The notes under the pieces: model-generated
Told to the model about the DNA's origin: nothing
The model's database searches: none
The model's input: the letters and a program-made list of their open reading frames with translations, nothing else
Source: Kribbella monticola
GTDB lineage: Bacteria; Actinomycetota; Actinomycetes; Propionibacteriales; Kribbellaceae
Reading direction: 5' to 3'
Assembly: GCF_003261635.1 (NCBI RefSeq)
Contig: NZ_QFXK01000035.1
Span: 186,001 to 250,000, forward strand
Length of the DNA stretch: 64,000 nucleotides
In this document: in pieces, positions 42,844 to 51,239 of the stretch
Numbering within the stretch: the stretch's first letter is position 1
Layout of the letters: the number at the start of each line of letters is the position of its first letter
Program-made: the position numbers and the translations under genes

Positions 42844-44415
42844 ATGAGAACAACCCGACTCGCGGTGACCGTGCTGACCGGCCTGGCGCTGTTCGTGCCC
42901 AACCATTCGCAGGCCTTACCCAGAACCGGCCCGGCACCCGAAGCCACCGACCCGTCGTACCAGGAACTGCCACTGCGGCCGGGCTTCGGTACGACGTCCG
43001 CCGGCGCGACGAAGCCCTTCGGCATGGTCGGGATCACCTGGCCGAGCCGCCCGGATTCGAGTGAGGTCGTGGTGAAGATCCGGGTCCAGCGAGGCGGCGT
43101 GTGGTCGGACTGGGAACAGCTCCCGGTCGAGGACGAGCACGGTCCCGACCCCGCCGGCGGCGAAGGGCAGCAACGCTCGGGCACCGATCCGATCTGGGTC
43201 GGCGACGCGAACGGCATCGACGCGTCCCTGACCACCAAGGACGGTACGACGGTCAGCGACGCCAAGGTCGTCCTGGTCGAGCCCGGCACCCTCGCCACCG
43301 ACGCCAACCCGCCGAGCAGCCTCGCGGCCACCCGGACCGACGCCACAGCGCCGTACCCGGCACCCGCGGTCATCGGCCGGCGTGGCTGGGGAGCCGACGA
43401 ACGCTTGCGCAGCCATAACGGAGCGGCCTGCGTGCGACCGAAGTACACCAGCACAGTGCAGGCGGCGTTCGTCCACCACACGGCCGATCGCAACAACTAC
43501 ACCCGTGCACAGGTCCCCGCGATGATCCGCGCCATGTACGCGTACCACGTGCGCAGCCGCGGCTGGTGCGACCTCGGCTACAACTTCCTCGTCGACCGCT
43601 TCGGCCGCATCTTCGAGGGCCGGTACGGCGGTACGCAGCTGCCCGTCCTCGGTGCGCACACCGGCGCGTTCAACGCCAACTCCTTCGGCGTCTCCCTGAT
43701 CGGCAACTTCGAGAACGCCAAGCCGACCGGATCGATGCTGGAGGCAACGGCCCGGGTCATCGCCTGGAAGCTCGACGCGAACTACCGCTCGCCCCAGGCC
43801 ACGGTCGTGCTGGACGGCAGCAGGCTGCATACGGTCTCCGGTCACCGCGACACCAAGGCCACGGCGTGCCCGGGCAACAACCTCTACTCACAACTCGGTT
43901 GGCTGAAGCAACGAGCCGACGTGTTGATGGGGCGCAGTGTGTCGACCGAGATCTACCGGTTCGCCCAGCAACTGGGCGGTTATCGCCGGATCGGCCAGCC
44001 GTTCTGGGGTGAACACCCGACCCGTACCGGCCGCGCCACGTACTTTGGCGCACGGGACCTCTACTGGTCGCCCGCCACCGGCGCGCACAGCGTTCAGGGC
44101 GGATTCCGCGGCCGCTTCCGCACCTACGGACCGGACGGCCTGCTCGGCATGCCGACCGCCGAACAGCGCAACGGAAAGCCCGCCGGCAGCCGGGCACAGA
44201 ACTTTCACTACGGCGCGATCTACTGGTCGCCGCGTACCGGCATGCACGCCGTGAACGGCCTGATCTCCCGCAAGTACGGGGCTCTCGGCGCCGACCGCTC
44301 GCGCCTGGGCCTGCCGATCTCCGAACCGTTCCGGGTCGCCGGCGGCGTGCAGCAGAAGTTCCAGCACGGCCGGCTCACCCTCAGCTTTCGCACCCAGAAG
44401 GTCTACGTCACATGA
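42844..44415 (+). CDS. Secreted N-acetylmuramoyl-L-alanine amidase (PGRP-type) with LGFP repeats
   Basis: A 523-residue exported protein with signal peptide ending at SQA. The middle amidase_2 domain (about 165-350) starts at RRGWGADE; zinc ligands are His in FVHHTAD, His in SGHRDTKATACPG and Cys in the same motif. C-terminal LGFP repeats (GPDGLLGMPTAEQ, GADRSRLGLPISEP) may bind cell-wall glycans. ATG 42844 has GGGGTGAAAG upstream. It overlaps the SpoIID gene by four bases. Confidence 0.9.
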   Translation: MRTTRLAVTVLTGLALFVPNHSQALPRTGPAPEATDPSYQELPLRPGFGTTSAGATKPFGMVGITWPSRPDSSEVVVKIRVQRGGVWSDWEQLPVEDEHGPDPAGGEGQQRSGTDPIWVGDANGIDASLTTKDGTTVSDAKVVLVEPGTLATDANPPSSLAATRTDATAPYPAPAVIGRRGWGADERLRSHNGAACVRPKYTSTVQAAFVHHTADRNNYTRAQVPAMIRAMYAYHVRSRGWCDLGYNFLVDRFGRIFEGRYGGTQLPVLGAHTGAFNANSFGVSLIGNFENAKPTGSMLEATARVIAWKLDANYRSPQATVVLDGSRLHTVSGHRDTKATACPGNNLYSQLGWLKQRADVLMGRSVSTEIYRFAQQLGGYRRIGQPFWGEHPTRTGRATYFGARDLYWSPATGAHSVQGGFRGRFRTYGPDGLLGMPTAEQRNGKPAGSRAQNFHYGAIYWSPRTGMHAVNGLISRKYGALGADRSRLGLPISEPFRVAGGVQQKFQHGRLTLSFRTQKVYVT

Positions 44416-45635
44416 AGCGCGCTGTTCTGATCGTCCTCGTCGCCGCGACTCTGCCCACCGGCCTTGCCGTCGCCCGCGAAGCGGATCCACCCCAGGCCCA
44501 GGCGACCACGACGATCAGTGGCCGCGGCTTCGGGCACGGCCGCGGCATGTCGCAGTACGGCGCTCAGGGCGCTGCCATCGCCGGCAAGTCCGTCAAGCAG
44601 ATCCTGGACTTCTACTACCCCGGTACGGCGGTCGGCAAGGCCACCGGGAACGTCCGGATCCGGCTGACGGCCGACACCACCGACGGCGTCCGGGTACTTG
44701 CCACCAACAACCTCAAGGTGCGCGATCTGAAGGCTGGCAAGGTCTATACGTTGCCCAAGGCATCGACCAGGAACCAGTGGTCGATCGATCCGTCCGGTGA
44801 CAGCGGCACCAAGGTCAGCTCGTTCGACTCGAAGAAGCGGACCTGGACGCTCTGGCGGACCATGAAGGGGATGGCGCAGTTCGAAGGTCCGGCTGTCACC
44901 GCGCTGATCCTGCCGAGCGGCAACCAGGCCCGGTACCGCGGCATCCTGCGTGCGATCGACACCAGCGGGCCCCATCTCGACACGGTCAACGTGCTGTCCT
45001 TGGAGACCTACCTGCGAGGCGTAGTGCCCCGGGAAGCCTTGTACACCTGGCGTCCGGCGGCTCTGCAAGCACAAGCGGTTGCCGCGCGCACCTATGCGGC
45101 GTACCACCGGAGGCGGTCGACGGAGCGGGCCTACGACCTGTGCGACACGATCCTCTGCCAGGTCTACGGCGGCTACAGCTCGGAAGAGTCCTCCACCAAC
45201 GCCGCGATCGCGGCGACCGCCGGTCAGATCCGGCTCTACAAGAGCGCGCCGATCATCGCGGAGTTCTCGTCGTCGAACGGCGGCGCGACCACGTCCGGCG
45301 ACCTGCCGTACCAGGTGCAGAAGGTCGACACCTGGGATGCCTACCCGGGCAACCGGAACCCGAATGCGAGCTGGACGGTCACCAGGCCGACCTCGCAGGT
45401 CCAGGCGGCCTTCGGCGTCGGCGTCCTGCGCAGCCTCAAGGTGACAGCGCGAACCGGCGTCGGTCCCGGCGGCGGCCGGGTATTGCGGGTCGAGGCGGTC
45501 GGCGTCAACGGCCAGAAGAAGGCGATGACCGGCGATCAGCTCCGGTCGCGGCTCAGTCTCCGATCGGCCTGGTTCAGCTTCGTGCCGGCAGCTGCCCGCA
45601 CCCTTGATATATCAAGTGATCAGGAAACCCGCTGA
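44412..45635 (+). CDS. SpoIID/LytB-type lytic transglycosylase-like protein
   Basis: A 407-residue exported protein with a signal peptide ending near LAVA, and a SpoIID domain with GRGFGHGRGMSQYGAQG and LETYLRGVVPREALYTW, where the Glu matches the catalytic position of the transglycosylase. ATG 44412 overlaps the amidase stop. In Bacillus, SpoIID acts on glycan denuded by amidase, so a coupled amidase/SpoIID pair suggests sequential peptidoglycan digestion. The 3' end contains the palindrome at 45603-45616. Confidence 0.85.
   Translation: MKRAVLIVLVAATLPTGLAVAREADPPQAQATTTISGRGFGHGRGMSQYGAQGAAIAGKSVKQILDFYYPGTAVGKATGNVRIRLTADTTDGVRVLATNNLKVRDLKAGKVYTLPKASTRNQWSIDPSGDSGTKVSSFDSKKRTWTLWRTMKGMAQFEGPAVTALILPSGNQARYRGILRAIDTSGPHLDTVNVLSLETYLRGVVPREALYTWRPAALQAQAVAARTYAAYHRRRSTERAYDLCDTILCQVYGGYSSEESSTNAAIAATAGQIRLYKSAPIIAEFSSSNGGATTSGDLPYQVQKVDTWDAYPGNRNPNASWTVTRPTSQVQAAFGVGVLRSLKVTARTGVGPGGGRVLRVEAVGVNGQKKAMTGDQLRSRLSLRSAWFSFVPAAARTLDISSDQETR
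45603..45616. promoter_or_regulatory. AT-rich palindrome, candidate distal operator
   Basis: CTTGATATATCAAG is a perfect 14-base palindrome inside the 3' end of the SpoIID gene. A degenerate copy, TTGGTATATCAA, lies at 45732-45743 in the first codons of GH76, differing at one base from TTGATATATCAA. In a GC-rich genome such sites stand out and are typical of GntR-type operators. Inference. Confidence 0.5.
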
Positions 45636-45645
45636 CGCTGAAGCA

Positions 45646-45675
45646 TTGACGCCGAAACCCTGCGCCGGTTAGAAC
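45646..45675 (+). promoter_or_regulatory. Candidate promoter of the GH76 gene
   Basis: TTGACG (45646-45651) and TAGAAC (45670-45675) are separated by 18 bases, fitting a vegetative -35/-10 pair. Transcription would start near 45680, over the LacI-like palindrome and about 40 bases upstream of ATG 45719. Confidence 0.5.
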
Positions 45676-45676
45676 G

Positions 45677-45690
45677 TGACATCGATGTCA
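45677..45690. promoter_or_regulatory. LacI-like operator
   Basis: TGACATCGATGTCA is a perfect 14-base palindrome with a central CG, the layout expected for LacI-family sugar repressors. It directly follows the -10 element, where a bound repressor would block transcription. No LacI gene is seen nearby. Confidence 0.65.
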
Positions 45691-45718
45691 ACCGCAGCCG
45701 CCCAGGAGGAGCAAGTCG

Positions 45719-46927
45719 ATGCGCAGGAAATTTGGTATATCAACCATGAGGATCGCCGGTGGGGTGCTGGCGGTCTCGATGCTCGCTGCGCTGCACGCCC
45801 CTGCAGCCGGTGCGGCCGTCACCAACGGCACCAACGGGACCGCCGCCACCGAGACGGCCGGTCACTTGCCTAACCCGGCCGCCCGGGCCGCGGCGTCGTA
45901 CCAGGCCCTGACCAAGTACTTCGAGACCGGCCAGTCGGAGTTGCTGCTGGAGGAGTACCCGAACACCCAGCAGAACGCCTACTCCTACGTCTGGCCGTAC
46001 TCGCAGGCCGCGGTCGCCGCCGAGGACTTGGCCGGCATCCCGGGCGCGGGCCGCAAGGCGTCGGCGGAGGCCGAACGCAGGCTGGCCGGCTACCAGCCGT
46101 ACTGGAACGACACGACCACGCCCAAGGGCTACGACTCCTACGTCCGCCCGCCGCTCGGTGGTGGCGGCGACAAGTTCTACGACGACAACGAGTGGATCGG
46201 CCTGAACCTGATCCAGCACTACCAGCGGACTGGTGACCGCTCGTCGCTGGCCCGGGCGAAAGAGATCTTCGCCCTCGTTGTGCACGGCTGGGACACCGAC
46301 CCGACGCACCCGTGCGCGGGCGGCGTCTACTGGACCCAGGCGCCCTGGAGCCAGGACCGCAACACCATCTCCAACGGCCCCGGCGCCGAGCTCGGCGCTC
46401 ACCTCTACCTGCTCACCAGGGACAAGTCGTACCTGACCGAGGCGAAGCGGATGTACGCGTGGGCCCAGCAGTGCATGCTCGCGCCGAACGGCCTGTACTA
46501 CGACCACATCGACCTCGCCGGTAACGTCGAGAAGACCCAGTGGAGCTACAACCAGGGCGTCATGCTGGGCGCCGGAGCCCTGCTCTACAAGGCGACCCAC
46601 GACCGCAAGTACCTCGACGACGCCAAGGCACTGGCGAAGGCGTCGCTGGCGTTCTACGGCGCGGAGGACCGGCTGTGGAAGCAGCCGACGAGGTTCAACT
46701 CGATCTACTTCAAGAATCTGCTGATCCTCGACTCGATCTCGCACGACCCGAGCTACAAGGCCACCATGCAGGCGTACAGCGTGCGCGCCTGGAAGGAGGT
46801 CCGTGACCCGGCCACCGGGCTGTTCCACTTCGCCGACGGACCGGTCCTGCTCCTCGAGCAGTCGGCCATGGTCCAGATCGACGCACTGCTGGCCTGGCCC
46901 CGTTCGCGGTACGACGAACTCGCCTGA
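45719..46927 (+). CDS. GH76-family alpha-1,6-mannanase-like glycoside hydrolase, secreted
   Basis: A 402-residue exported protein with a signal peptide ending near AGAA. The GH76 signature is YDDNEWIG, whose two adjacent Asp residues (155 and 156) are the catalytic pair, followed by the alpha/alpha-barrel repeats LNLIQHYQRTG, WTQAPWSQ, AELGAHLYLLT. ATG 45719 has AGGAGGA upstream; an in-frame ATG at 45746 is an alternative. It would hydrolyse alpha-1,6-mannan of fungal or mycobacterial type. Control by the operators at 45603-45690 is likely. Confidence 0.87.
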   Translation: MRRKFGISTMRIAGGVLAVSMLAALHAPAAGAAVTNGTNGTAATETAGHLPNPAARAAASYQALTKYFETGQSELLLEEYPNTQQNAYSYVWPYSQAAVAAEDLAGIPGAGRKASAEAERRLAGYQPYWNDTTTPKGYDSYVRPPLGGGGDKFYDDNEWIGLNLIQHYQRTGDRSSLARAKEIFALVVHGWDTDPTHPCAGGVYWTQAPWSQDRNTISNGPGAELGAHLYLLTRDKSYLTEAKRMYAWAQQCMLAPNGLYYDHIDLAGNVEKTQWSYNQGVMLGAGALLYKATHDRKYLDDAKALAKASLAFYGAEDRLWKQPTRFNSIYFKNLLILDSISHDPSYKATMQAYSVRAWKEVRDPATGLFHFADGPVLLLEQSAMVQIDALLAWPRSRYDELA

Positions 46928-46939
46928 CCCGCAACGCAC

Positions 46940-46973
46940 AAGCGGCCCGCTCCCAGAAGGGGGCGGGCCGCTT
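46940..46973. terminator. Terminator between GH76 and cyclophilin
   Basis: AAGCGGCCCGC (46940-46950) and GCGGGCCGCTT (46963-46973) form a perfect 11-base stem with a 12-base loop between convergent genes. TTTGCTG follows on the plus strand. Confidence 0.7.
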
Positions 46974-46987
46974 TGCTGTCAGGCAGC

Positions 46988-47872
46988 TCAGGCTGCGGCG
47001 GTCGCGCTCTTGATCTCCACCGGGATGTACGGCGCGCCGTCGGTCGGGCCGCCCTGCGGAGAAGGAACGACACCGGCGTTGGCGACCTTGTCGATCGCCT
47101 TGAGCCCGGCCTCGTCGACCGTGCCGAACGCCGTGTACGCCGGGGTGAGCGCCGAAGCATCGCCGTACACGATGAAGAACTGGCTGCCGTTCGTGTTCGG
47201 GCCGGCGTTCGCCATCGCGAGGATGCCGCGGCCGTACTTCAGCTGCGGGTAGACCTCGTCGGCGAAGCTGTAGCCCGGACCGCCGGAGCCGCTGCCGGAC
47301 GGGTCGCCGCACTGCAGCACCTGGAGTCCGGCGCCGACGGTGAGCCGGTGGCACTTGGTGTTGTCGAAGTACTTCTGGCCGACCAGGTTGAGGAAGCTCT
47401 TGACCGTGCAGGGAGCCAGCGCGCTGTCCAGGTTGAGGTGCAGGTCGCCGATCGAGGTGCCGAGGGTGACCTTCGACGTGCCGCTGGCCTTCACCTTGCC
47501 GTTGGCCGGCGCGTTCACCGGCTTGCTGGCCGGCTCGGCCGACTTCTTGTAACTGCAGTCGACCTCGGAGGCGAGCGGCGTCGTCCGCTTGGGGGCGGCG
47601 GCCAGTGCGGTCGGGATCGACTTCGGCTTGTTCTCCGGCCCCGGTGCCGAGGGGGCGGTCGACGACGGTGACGGCGTGTTGCCGGCGGCCGGGGTGTCCT
47701 TGCCGTTGTTGCCCAGCACGACGAAGAGACCGACGATCACGACGACCACCGCGACGATGGCCGTGATGGTCGCAGTCAGCATCCGTCGCTGGCGACGGCG
47801 TTCGGCATCACGCTCGGCCTGACGCTGGGCCTTGCGCTGTGCGAGCTGCTGCTGATGGGTCTTCTTGGACAT
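46988..47872 (-). CDS. Membrane-anchored cyclophilin-type peptidyl-prolyl isomerase
   Basis: A 294-residue protein with a basic cytoplasmic N-terminus, one membrane segment (about 32-53), a Ser/Pro/Ala linker, and an extracytoplasmic cyclophilin domain recognised by TKCHRLTVGAGLQVLQCGDPSG and NGSQFFIVY. A pair of cysteines in the domain could form a disulfide. It would assist folding of exported proteins. Confidence 0.88.
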   Translation of the reverse strand: MSKKTHQQQLAQRKAQRQAERDAERRRQRRMLTATITAIVAVVVVIVGLFVVLGNNGKDTPAAGNTPSPSSTAPSAPGPENKPKSIPTALAAAPKRTTPLASEVDCSYKKSAEPASKPVNAPANGKVKASGTSKVTLGTSIGDLHLNLDSALAPCTVKSFLNLVGQKYFDNTKCHRLTVGAGLQVLQCGDPSGSGSGGPGYSFADEVYPQLKYGRGILAMANAGPNTNGSQFFIVYGDASALTPAYTAFGTVDEAGLKAIDKVANAGVVPSPQGGPTDGAPYIPVEIKSATAAA

Positions 47873-47980
47873 GCAGAGTTCTCCTCATCGAGCCTGGCGA
47901 TCAGAGCCGTCCGACGCGGACCGCTGGAGGGAACTTACAGCGTTTCCCTGAGAACACGCTGTGGATGCCGGCCGAAGTTG

Positions 47981-49750
47981 TCAGTCCTTGATCTCGCAGA
48001 TCGCGGCCCCGGCGGCCACCGTGGCGCCCACCTCGGCGGACAGGCCCGTCACGGTGCCTGCCTTGTGCGCGTTCAGCGGCTGCTCCATCTTCATCGCCTC
48101 CAGGACGACGATCAGGTCGCCGGCGGCGACGGTCGCGCCCTCCTCGACGGCGATCTTGACGATGGTGCCCTGCATCGGCGAGGTCAGCGAGTCGCCCGAG
48201 GTGGCCGCGCCCTTGCCGCTGCCACCGGAGCGCTTGGCCGGCTTCTTCTTCGCCGTACCGGAGGCCGCGGCCGACGCACCGAGGCCGGCCGGGAGAACGA
48301 CCTCGAGCCGCTTGCCGCCGACCTCGACGGTGACCTTCTCCCGCTCGTCCGGCTCGGCGTCCTCGGCGACCCCGTCGTACGGCGGGATCTGGTTGTCGAA
48401 CTCGGTCTCGATCCAGCGGGTGTGCACCTTGAAGCCGTCGACGCCGGTGAACGCAGGATCGCTGACCACGGCGGCGTGGAACGGGATCGCGCTCGGCATC
48501 CCGCCGACGACGAACTCCTTCAGCGCACGGCGGGACCGCTCCAGCGCCTGCGTCCGGTCGCGCCCGGACACGATCAGCTTCGCCACCAGTGAGTCGAAGG
48601 CGCCGGGCACGGTCTCGCCCTGGTCGTAACCGCCGTCGAGCCGGATGCCCGGACCCGACGGCGCGTGCCACCTGGTCAGGGTGCCCGGCGCGGGCAGGAA
48701 ACCGCGGCCAGGGTCCTCGGCGTTGATCCGGAACTCGATCGAGTGCCCGGAGATCTCCGGGTCGTCGTAGCCGAGTTCCTCGCCGTCGGCGATCCGGAAC
48801 ATCTCCCGGACCAGGTCGATCCCGGTCACCTCTTCGCTGACCGGGTGCTCGACCTGCAGCCGGGTGTTCACCTCGAGGAACGAGATCAGGCCGTCCTGGC
48901 CGATCAGGAACTCACACGTCCCGGCGCCGACGTAGCCGGCCTCGCGCAGGATCGCCTTGGACGACGTGTAGAGGATCTCGCGCTGCTCCGGCGTGATGAA
49001 CGGCGCGGGCGCTTCCTCGACGAGCTTCTGGTACCGGCGCTGCAGCGAGCAGTCGCGGGTGGAGATCACCACGACGTTGCCATGGGCATCGGCCAGGCAC
49101 TGGGTCTCGACGTGCCGCGGCTTGTCCAGGTACCGCTCGACGAAGCACTCACCGCGACCGAAGGCACTGATCGCCTCGCGGGTCGCGGACTCGAACAGCT
49201 CGGGGACCTCTTCCATGGTGCGCGCGACCTTCATCCCGCGCCCACCACCGCCGTACGCCGCCTTGATCGCGATCGGCAGCCCGTACTCCGTGGCGAAGGC
49301 GACCACCTCGTCCGCGCCGGCCACCGGGTTCGGCGTACCGGGGACCTGCGGGGCGCCGACCTTCTCGGCGATGTGCCGGGCCTTCACCTTGTCGCCGAGC
49401 GAGTCGATCGCGGCCGGCGGTGGGCCGATCCAGATCAGCCCGGCGTCGATGACGGCCTGGGCGAACTCGGCGTTCTCGGCCAGGAAGCCGTAGCCGGGGT
49501 GCACCGCGTCCGCGCCGGAGCGGGCCGCGACGTCGAGGATCTTGGCGATGTTCAGGTAGGAGTCCGCCGGGGTCGCACCGTCCAGCGAGTAGGCCTCGTC
49601 GGCGAGCCGCACGAACAGTGCGTCCCGGTCGGGGTCGGCGTACACGGCGACACTGCCCAGGCCGGCGTCGGCGGCGGCACGGACCACCCGGACGGCGATC
49701 TCGCCCCGGTTCGCGACCAGTACCTTGGTGATGCGCTTGCTGTCAGACAC
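47981..49750 (-). CDS. Acyl-CoA carboxylase alpha chain: biotin carboxylase and BCCP
   Basis: A 589-residue fused protein. The N-terminal biotin carboxylase domain begins VANRGEIAVRVVRAA, the ATP-grasp loop is AYGGGGRGMKVA near residue 168, and the catalytic region contains EVNTRLQVEHPVSE. A Gly/Ala/Lys-rich linker leads to the biotinyl domain, with the biotin lysine Lys554 in LEAMKMEQP. GTG 49750 follows GAAGGGA. Carboxyltransferase subunits are not adjacent. It supports malonyl- or propionyl-CoA carboxylation. Confidence 0.95.
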   Translation of the reverse strand: MSDSKRITKVLVANRGEIAVRVVRAAADAGLGSVAVYADPDRDALFVRLADEAYSLDGATPADSYLNIAKILDVAARSGADAVHPGYGFLAENAEFAQAVIDAGLIWIGPPPAAIDSLGDKVKARHIAEKVGAPQVPGTPNPVAGADEVVAFATEYGLPIAIKAAYGGGGRGMKVARTMEEVPELFESATREAISAFGRGECFVERYLDKPRHVETQCLADAHGNVVVISTRDCSLQRRYQKLVEEAPAPFITPEQREILYTSSKAILREAGYVGAGTCEFLIGQDGLISFLEVNTRLQVEHPVSEEVTGIDLVREMFRIADGEELGYDDPEISGHSIEFRINAEDPGRGFLPAPGTLTRWHAPSGPGIRLDGGYDQGETVPGAFDSLVAKLIVSGRDRTQALERSRRALKEFVVGGMPSAIPFHAAVVSDPAFTGVDGFKVHTRWIETEFDNQIPPYDGVAEDAEPDEREKVTVEVGGKRLEVVLPAGLGASAAASGTAKKKPAKRSGGSGKGAATSGDSLTSPMQGTIVKIAVEEGATVAAGDLIVVLEAMKMEQPLNAHKAGTVTGLSAEVGATVAAGAAICEIKD

Positions 49751-49816
49751 AGCTGAACTCCCTTCGGCGAGCCCGAGTCTAGGGTCAACTGTGCTTCACC
49801 GGTGACAGGTTGTTGA

Positions 49817-50266
49817 TCACATCACCGTCGGCGGCCGCTCGAAGAACGACTCCAGCACGACGACTGTCTGAGTGCTGGTCACACCGTCCACCTGGTGGAG
49901 CGCGCGCAGGGTGCCCTGCAGTGCCTCCGTGCTGGTGGTTCGCACCTTGACGAGCACCGAGGCAGGCCCGGCGACGATGTGCGCCTCCTCGACGGCGGCG
50001 ATGTCGCGAAGCGCCCGCCGGGTCGACTCCTCTCCCATCCAGGCGTCGGTGTCGAGCAACACATAGGCCAGTACGCCGACGCCGACCGCGGCGGGATCCA
50101 CCTCGACCGTGGTCCGGCGGATCACTCCGGCCGCCTTGAGCTTGCGAACCCGCTCGTGCGCGGCGCCCGCGGACAATCCGACCGCCTGACCGAGGACGGC
50201 GTAGGACTGTGTCGCGTCCTTCTGCAATTCGGTGAGAAGTCGGCGATCTATCTCATCTATGGTCAT
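49817..50266 (-). CDS. Lrp/AsnC-family transcriptional regulator
   Basis: A 149-residue Lrp protein: AsnC-type HTH (LLTELQKDATQSYAVLGQAV) and C-terminal RAM/ligand domain with VLVKVRTTSTEALQ. It is divergent from the SMP-30 pair, 30 bases away, and is their probable regulator. Confidence 0.92.
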   Translation of the reverse strand: MTIDEIDRRLLTELQKDATQSYAVLGQAVGLSAGAAHERVRKLKAAGVIRRTTVEVDPAAVGVGVLAYVLLDTDAWMGEESTRRALRDIAAVEEAHIVAGPASVLVKVRTTSTEALQGTLRALHQVDGVTSTQTVVVLESFFERPPTVM

Positions 50267-50283
50267 CTTAGCCTTTGACTGAA

Positions 50284-50289
50284 TACCAT
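50284..50289 (+). promoter_or_regulatory. Candidate -10 element of the SMP-30 operon
   Basis: TACCAT matches TANNNT and ends seven bases before ATG 50297, compatible with a leaderless transcript. The entire gap to the divergent Lrp start is only 30 bases, so the Lrp operator must overlap the promoters. Confidence 0.35.
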
Positions 50290-50296
50290 CTTGTGA

Positions 50297-51214
50297 ATGA
50301 CGACTCTAGCAGAACGAATGAAGGTTCAGTTCGAACAACTCGACGAGCGGTTCGGCGAGGTGGCCCGCGGCGACGAGTACCTGGAACGCCTGTACGGCGG
50401 CGGCCGCTGGCTCGAAGGGCCCGTCTACTCGCCGGCCTGGCGCTGTTTGTTGTTCAGCGACATCCCGAACGACCGGGTGCTGCGCTGGGACGAGGTGTCC
50501 GGCAATGTGACCGTCTTCCGTCAGCCGGCCGGCTACAGCAACGGCCACACGCTGGACAGACAGGGCCGGCTGATCAGTTGTGAGCAAGGTAATCGCCGGG
50601 TCACCAGGACCGAGTTCGACGGGTCGATCACCGTGCTCGCCTCGCATTTGGACGGCCGGCGGTTGAACAGCCCGAACGACGTGGTGGTGAAGCGGGACGG
50701 CTCGATCTGGTTCACCGACCCGCCGTACGGGATCACCTCCAACTACGAGGGTCACGCGGCGGAGCAGGAGATCGATGGTTGCCACGTCTACCGGATCTCG
50801 CCGGACGGCCAGTTGAGCGTGGTCGCCGACGACTTCGTCCGGCCGAACGGGCTGGCCTTCTCGCTGGACGAGTCCCGGTTGTACGTCGTCGATACACCCG
50901 AGCGGCACATCCGGACGTTCGACGTAAAGGACGAGCAGTTGACCGGCGGCGAGGTGTTCGCGCCGTGCGAGGCCGGGATGTTCGACGGGATCCGGCTGGA
51001 CGCGAAGGGCCGGATCTGGGCGGCGGCCCACGACGGCGTGCACTGCTTCGATCCAGACGGGACGCTGCTCGGCAAGGTGCTGTTTCCGGACGTGGTGTCG
51101 AACCTGTGCTTCGGCGGACCGAAGCGGAATCGGCTGTTCGTCACCGCGACGACGTCGGTGTACTCGTGGCTGCTCGCGACGGACGGGGCCCCACCGCCGT
51201 ACGATCACCGGTGA
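50297..51214 (+). CDS. SMP-30/gluconolactonase-family protein 1
   Basis: A 305-residue beta-propeller lactonase. Metal-site residues are Glu in LEGPVYSPA, Asn in NSPNDVVVK and Asn/Asp around RPNGLAFS. The family opens sugar lactones. ATG 50297 is used. It is followed after 25 bases by a close paralogue. Confidence 0.9.
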   Translation: MTTLAERMKVQFEQLDERFGEVARGDEYLERLYGGGRWLEGPVYSPAWRCLLFSDIPNDRVLRWDEVSGNVTVFRQPAGYSNGHTLDRQGRLISCEQGNRRVTRTEFDGSITVLASHLDGRRLNSPNDVVVKRDGSIWFTDPPYGITSNYEGHAAEQEIDGCHVYRISPDGQLSVVADDFVRPNGLAFSLDESRLYVVDTPERHIRTFDVKDEQLTGGEVFAPCEAGMFDGIRLDAKGRIWAAAHDGVHCFDPDGTLLGKVLFPDVVSNLCFGGPKRNRLFVTATTSVYSWLLATDGAPPPYDHR

Positions 51215-51239
51215 CAACGTCGGTCCTTGGGAGTAGCGG

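Noticed and set aside
47921..47965. Overlapping short inverted repeats between the cyclophilin and carboxylase genes
   Set aside because: Arms of six bases or fewer, competing pairings, no T-run.
48665..49756. 363-codon plus-strand open frame over the carboxylase gene
   Set aside because: Antisense to a clear biotin carboxylase domain, no homology-like motif.
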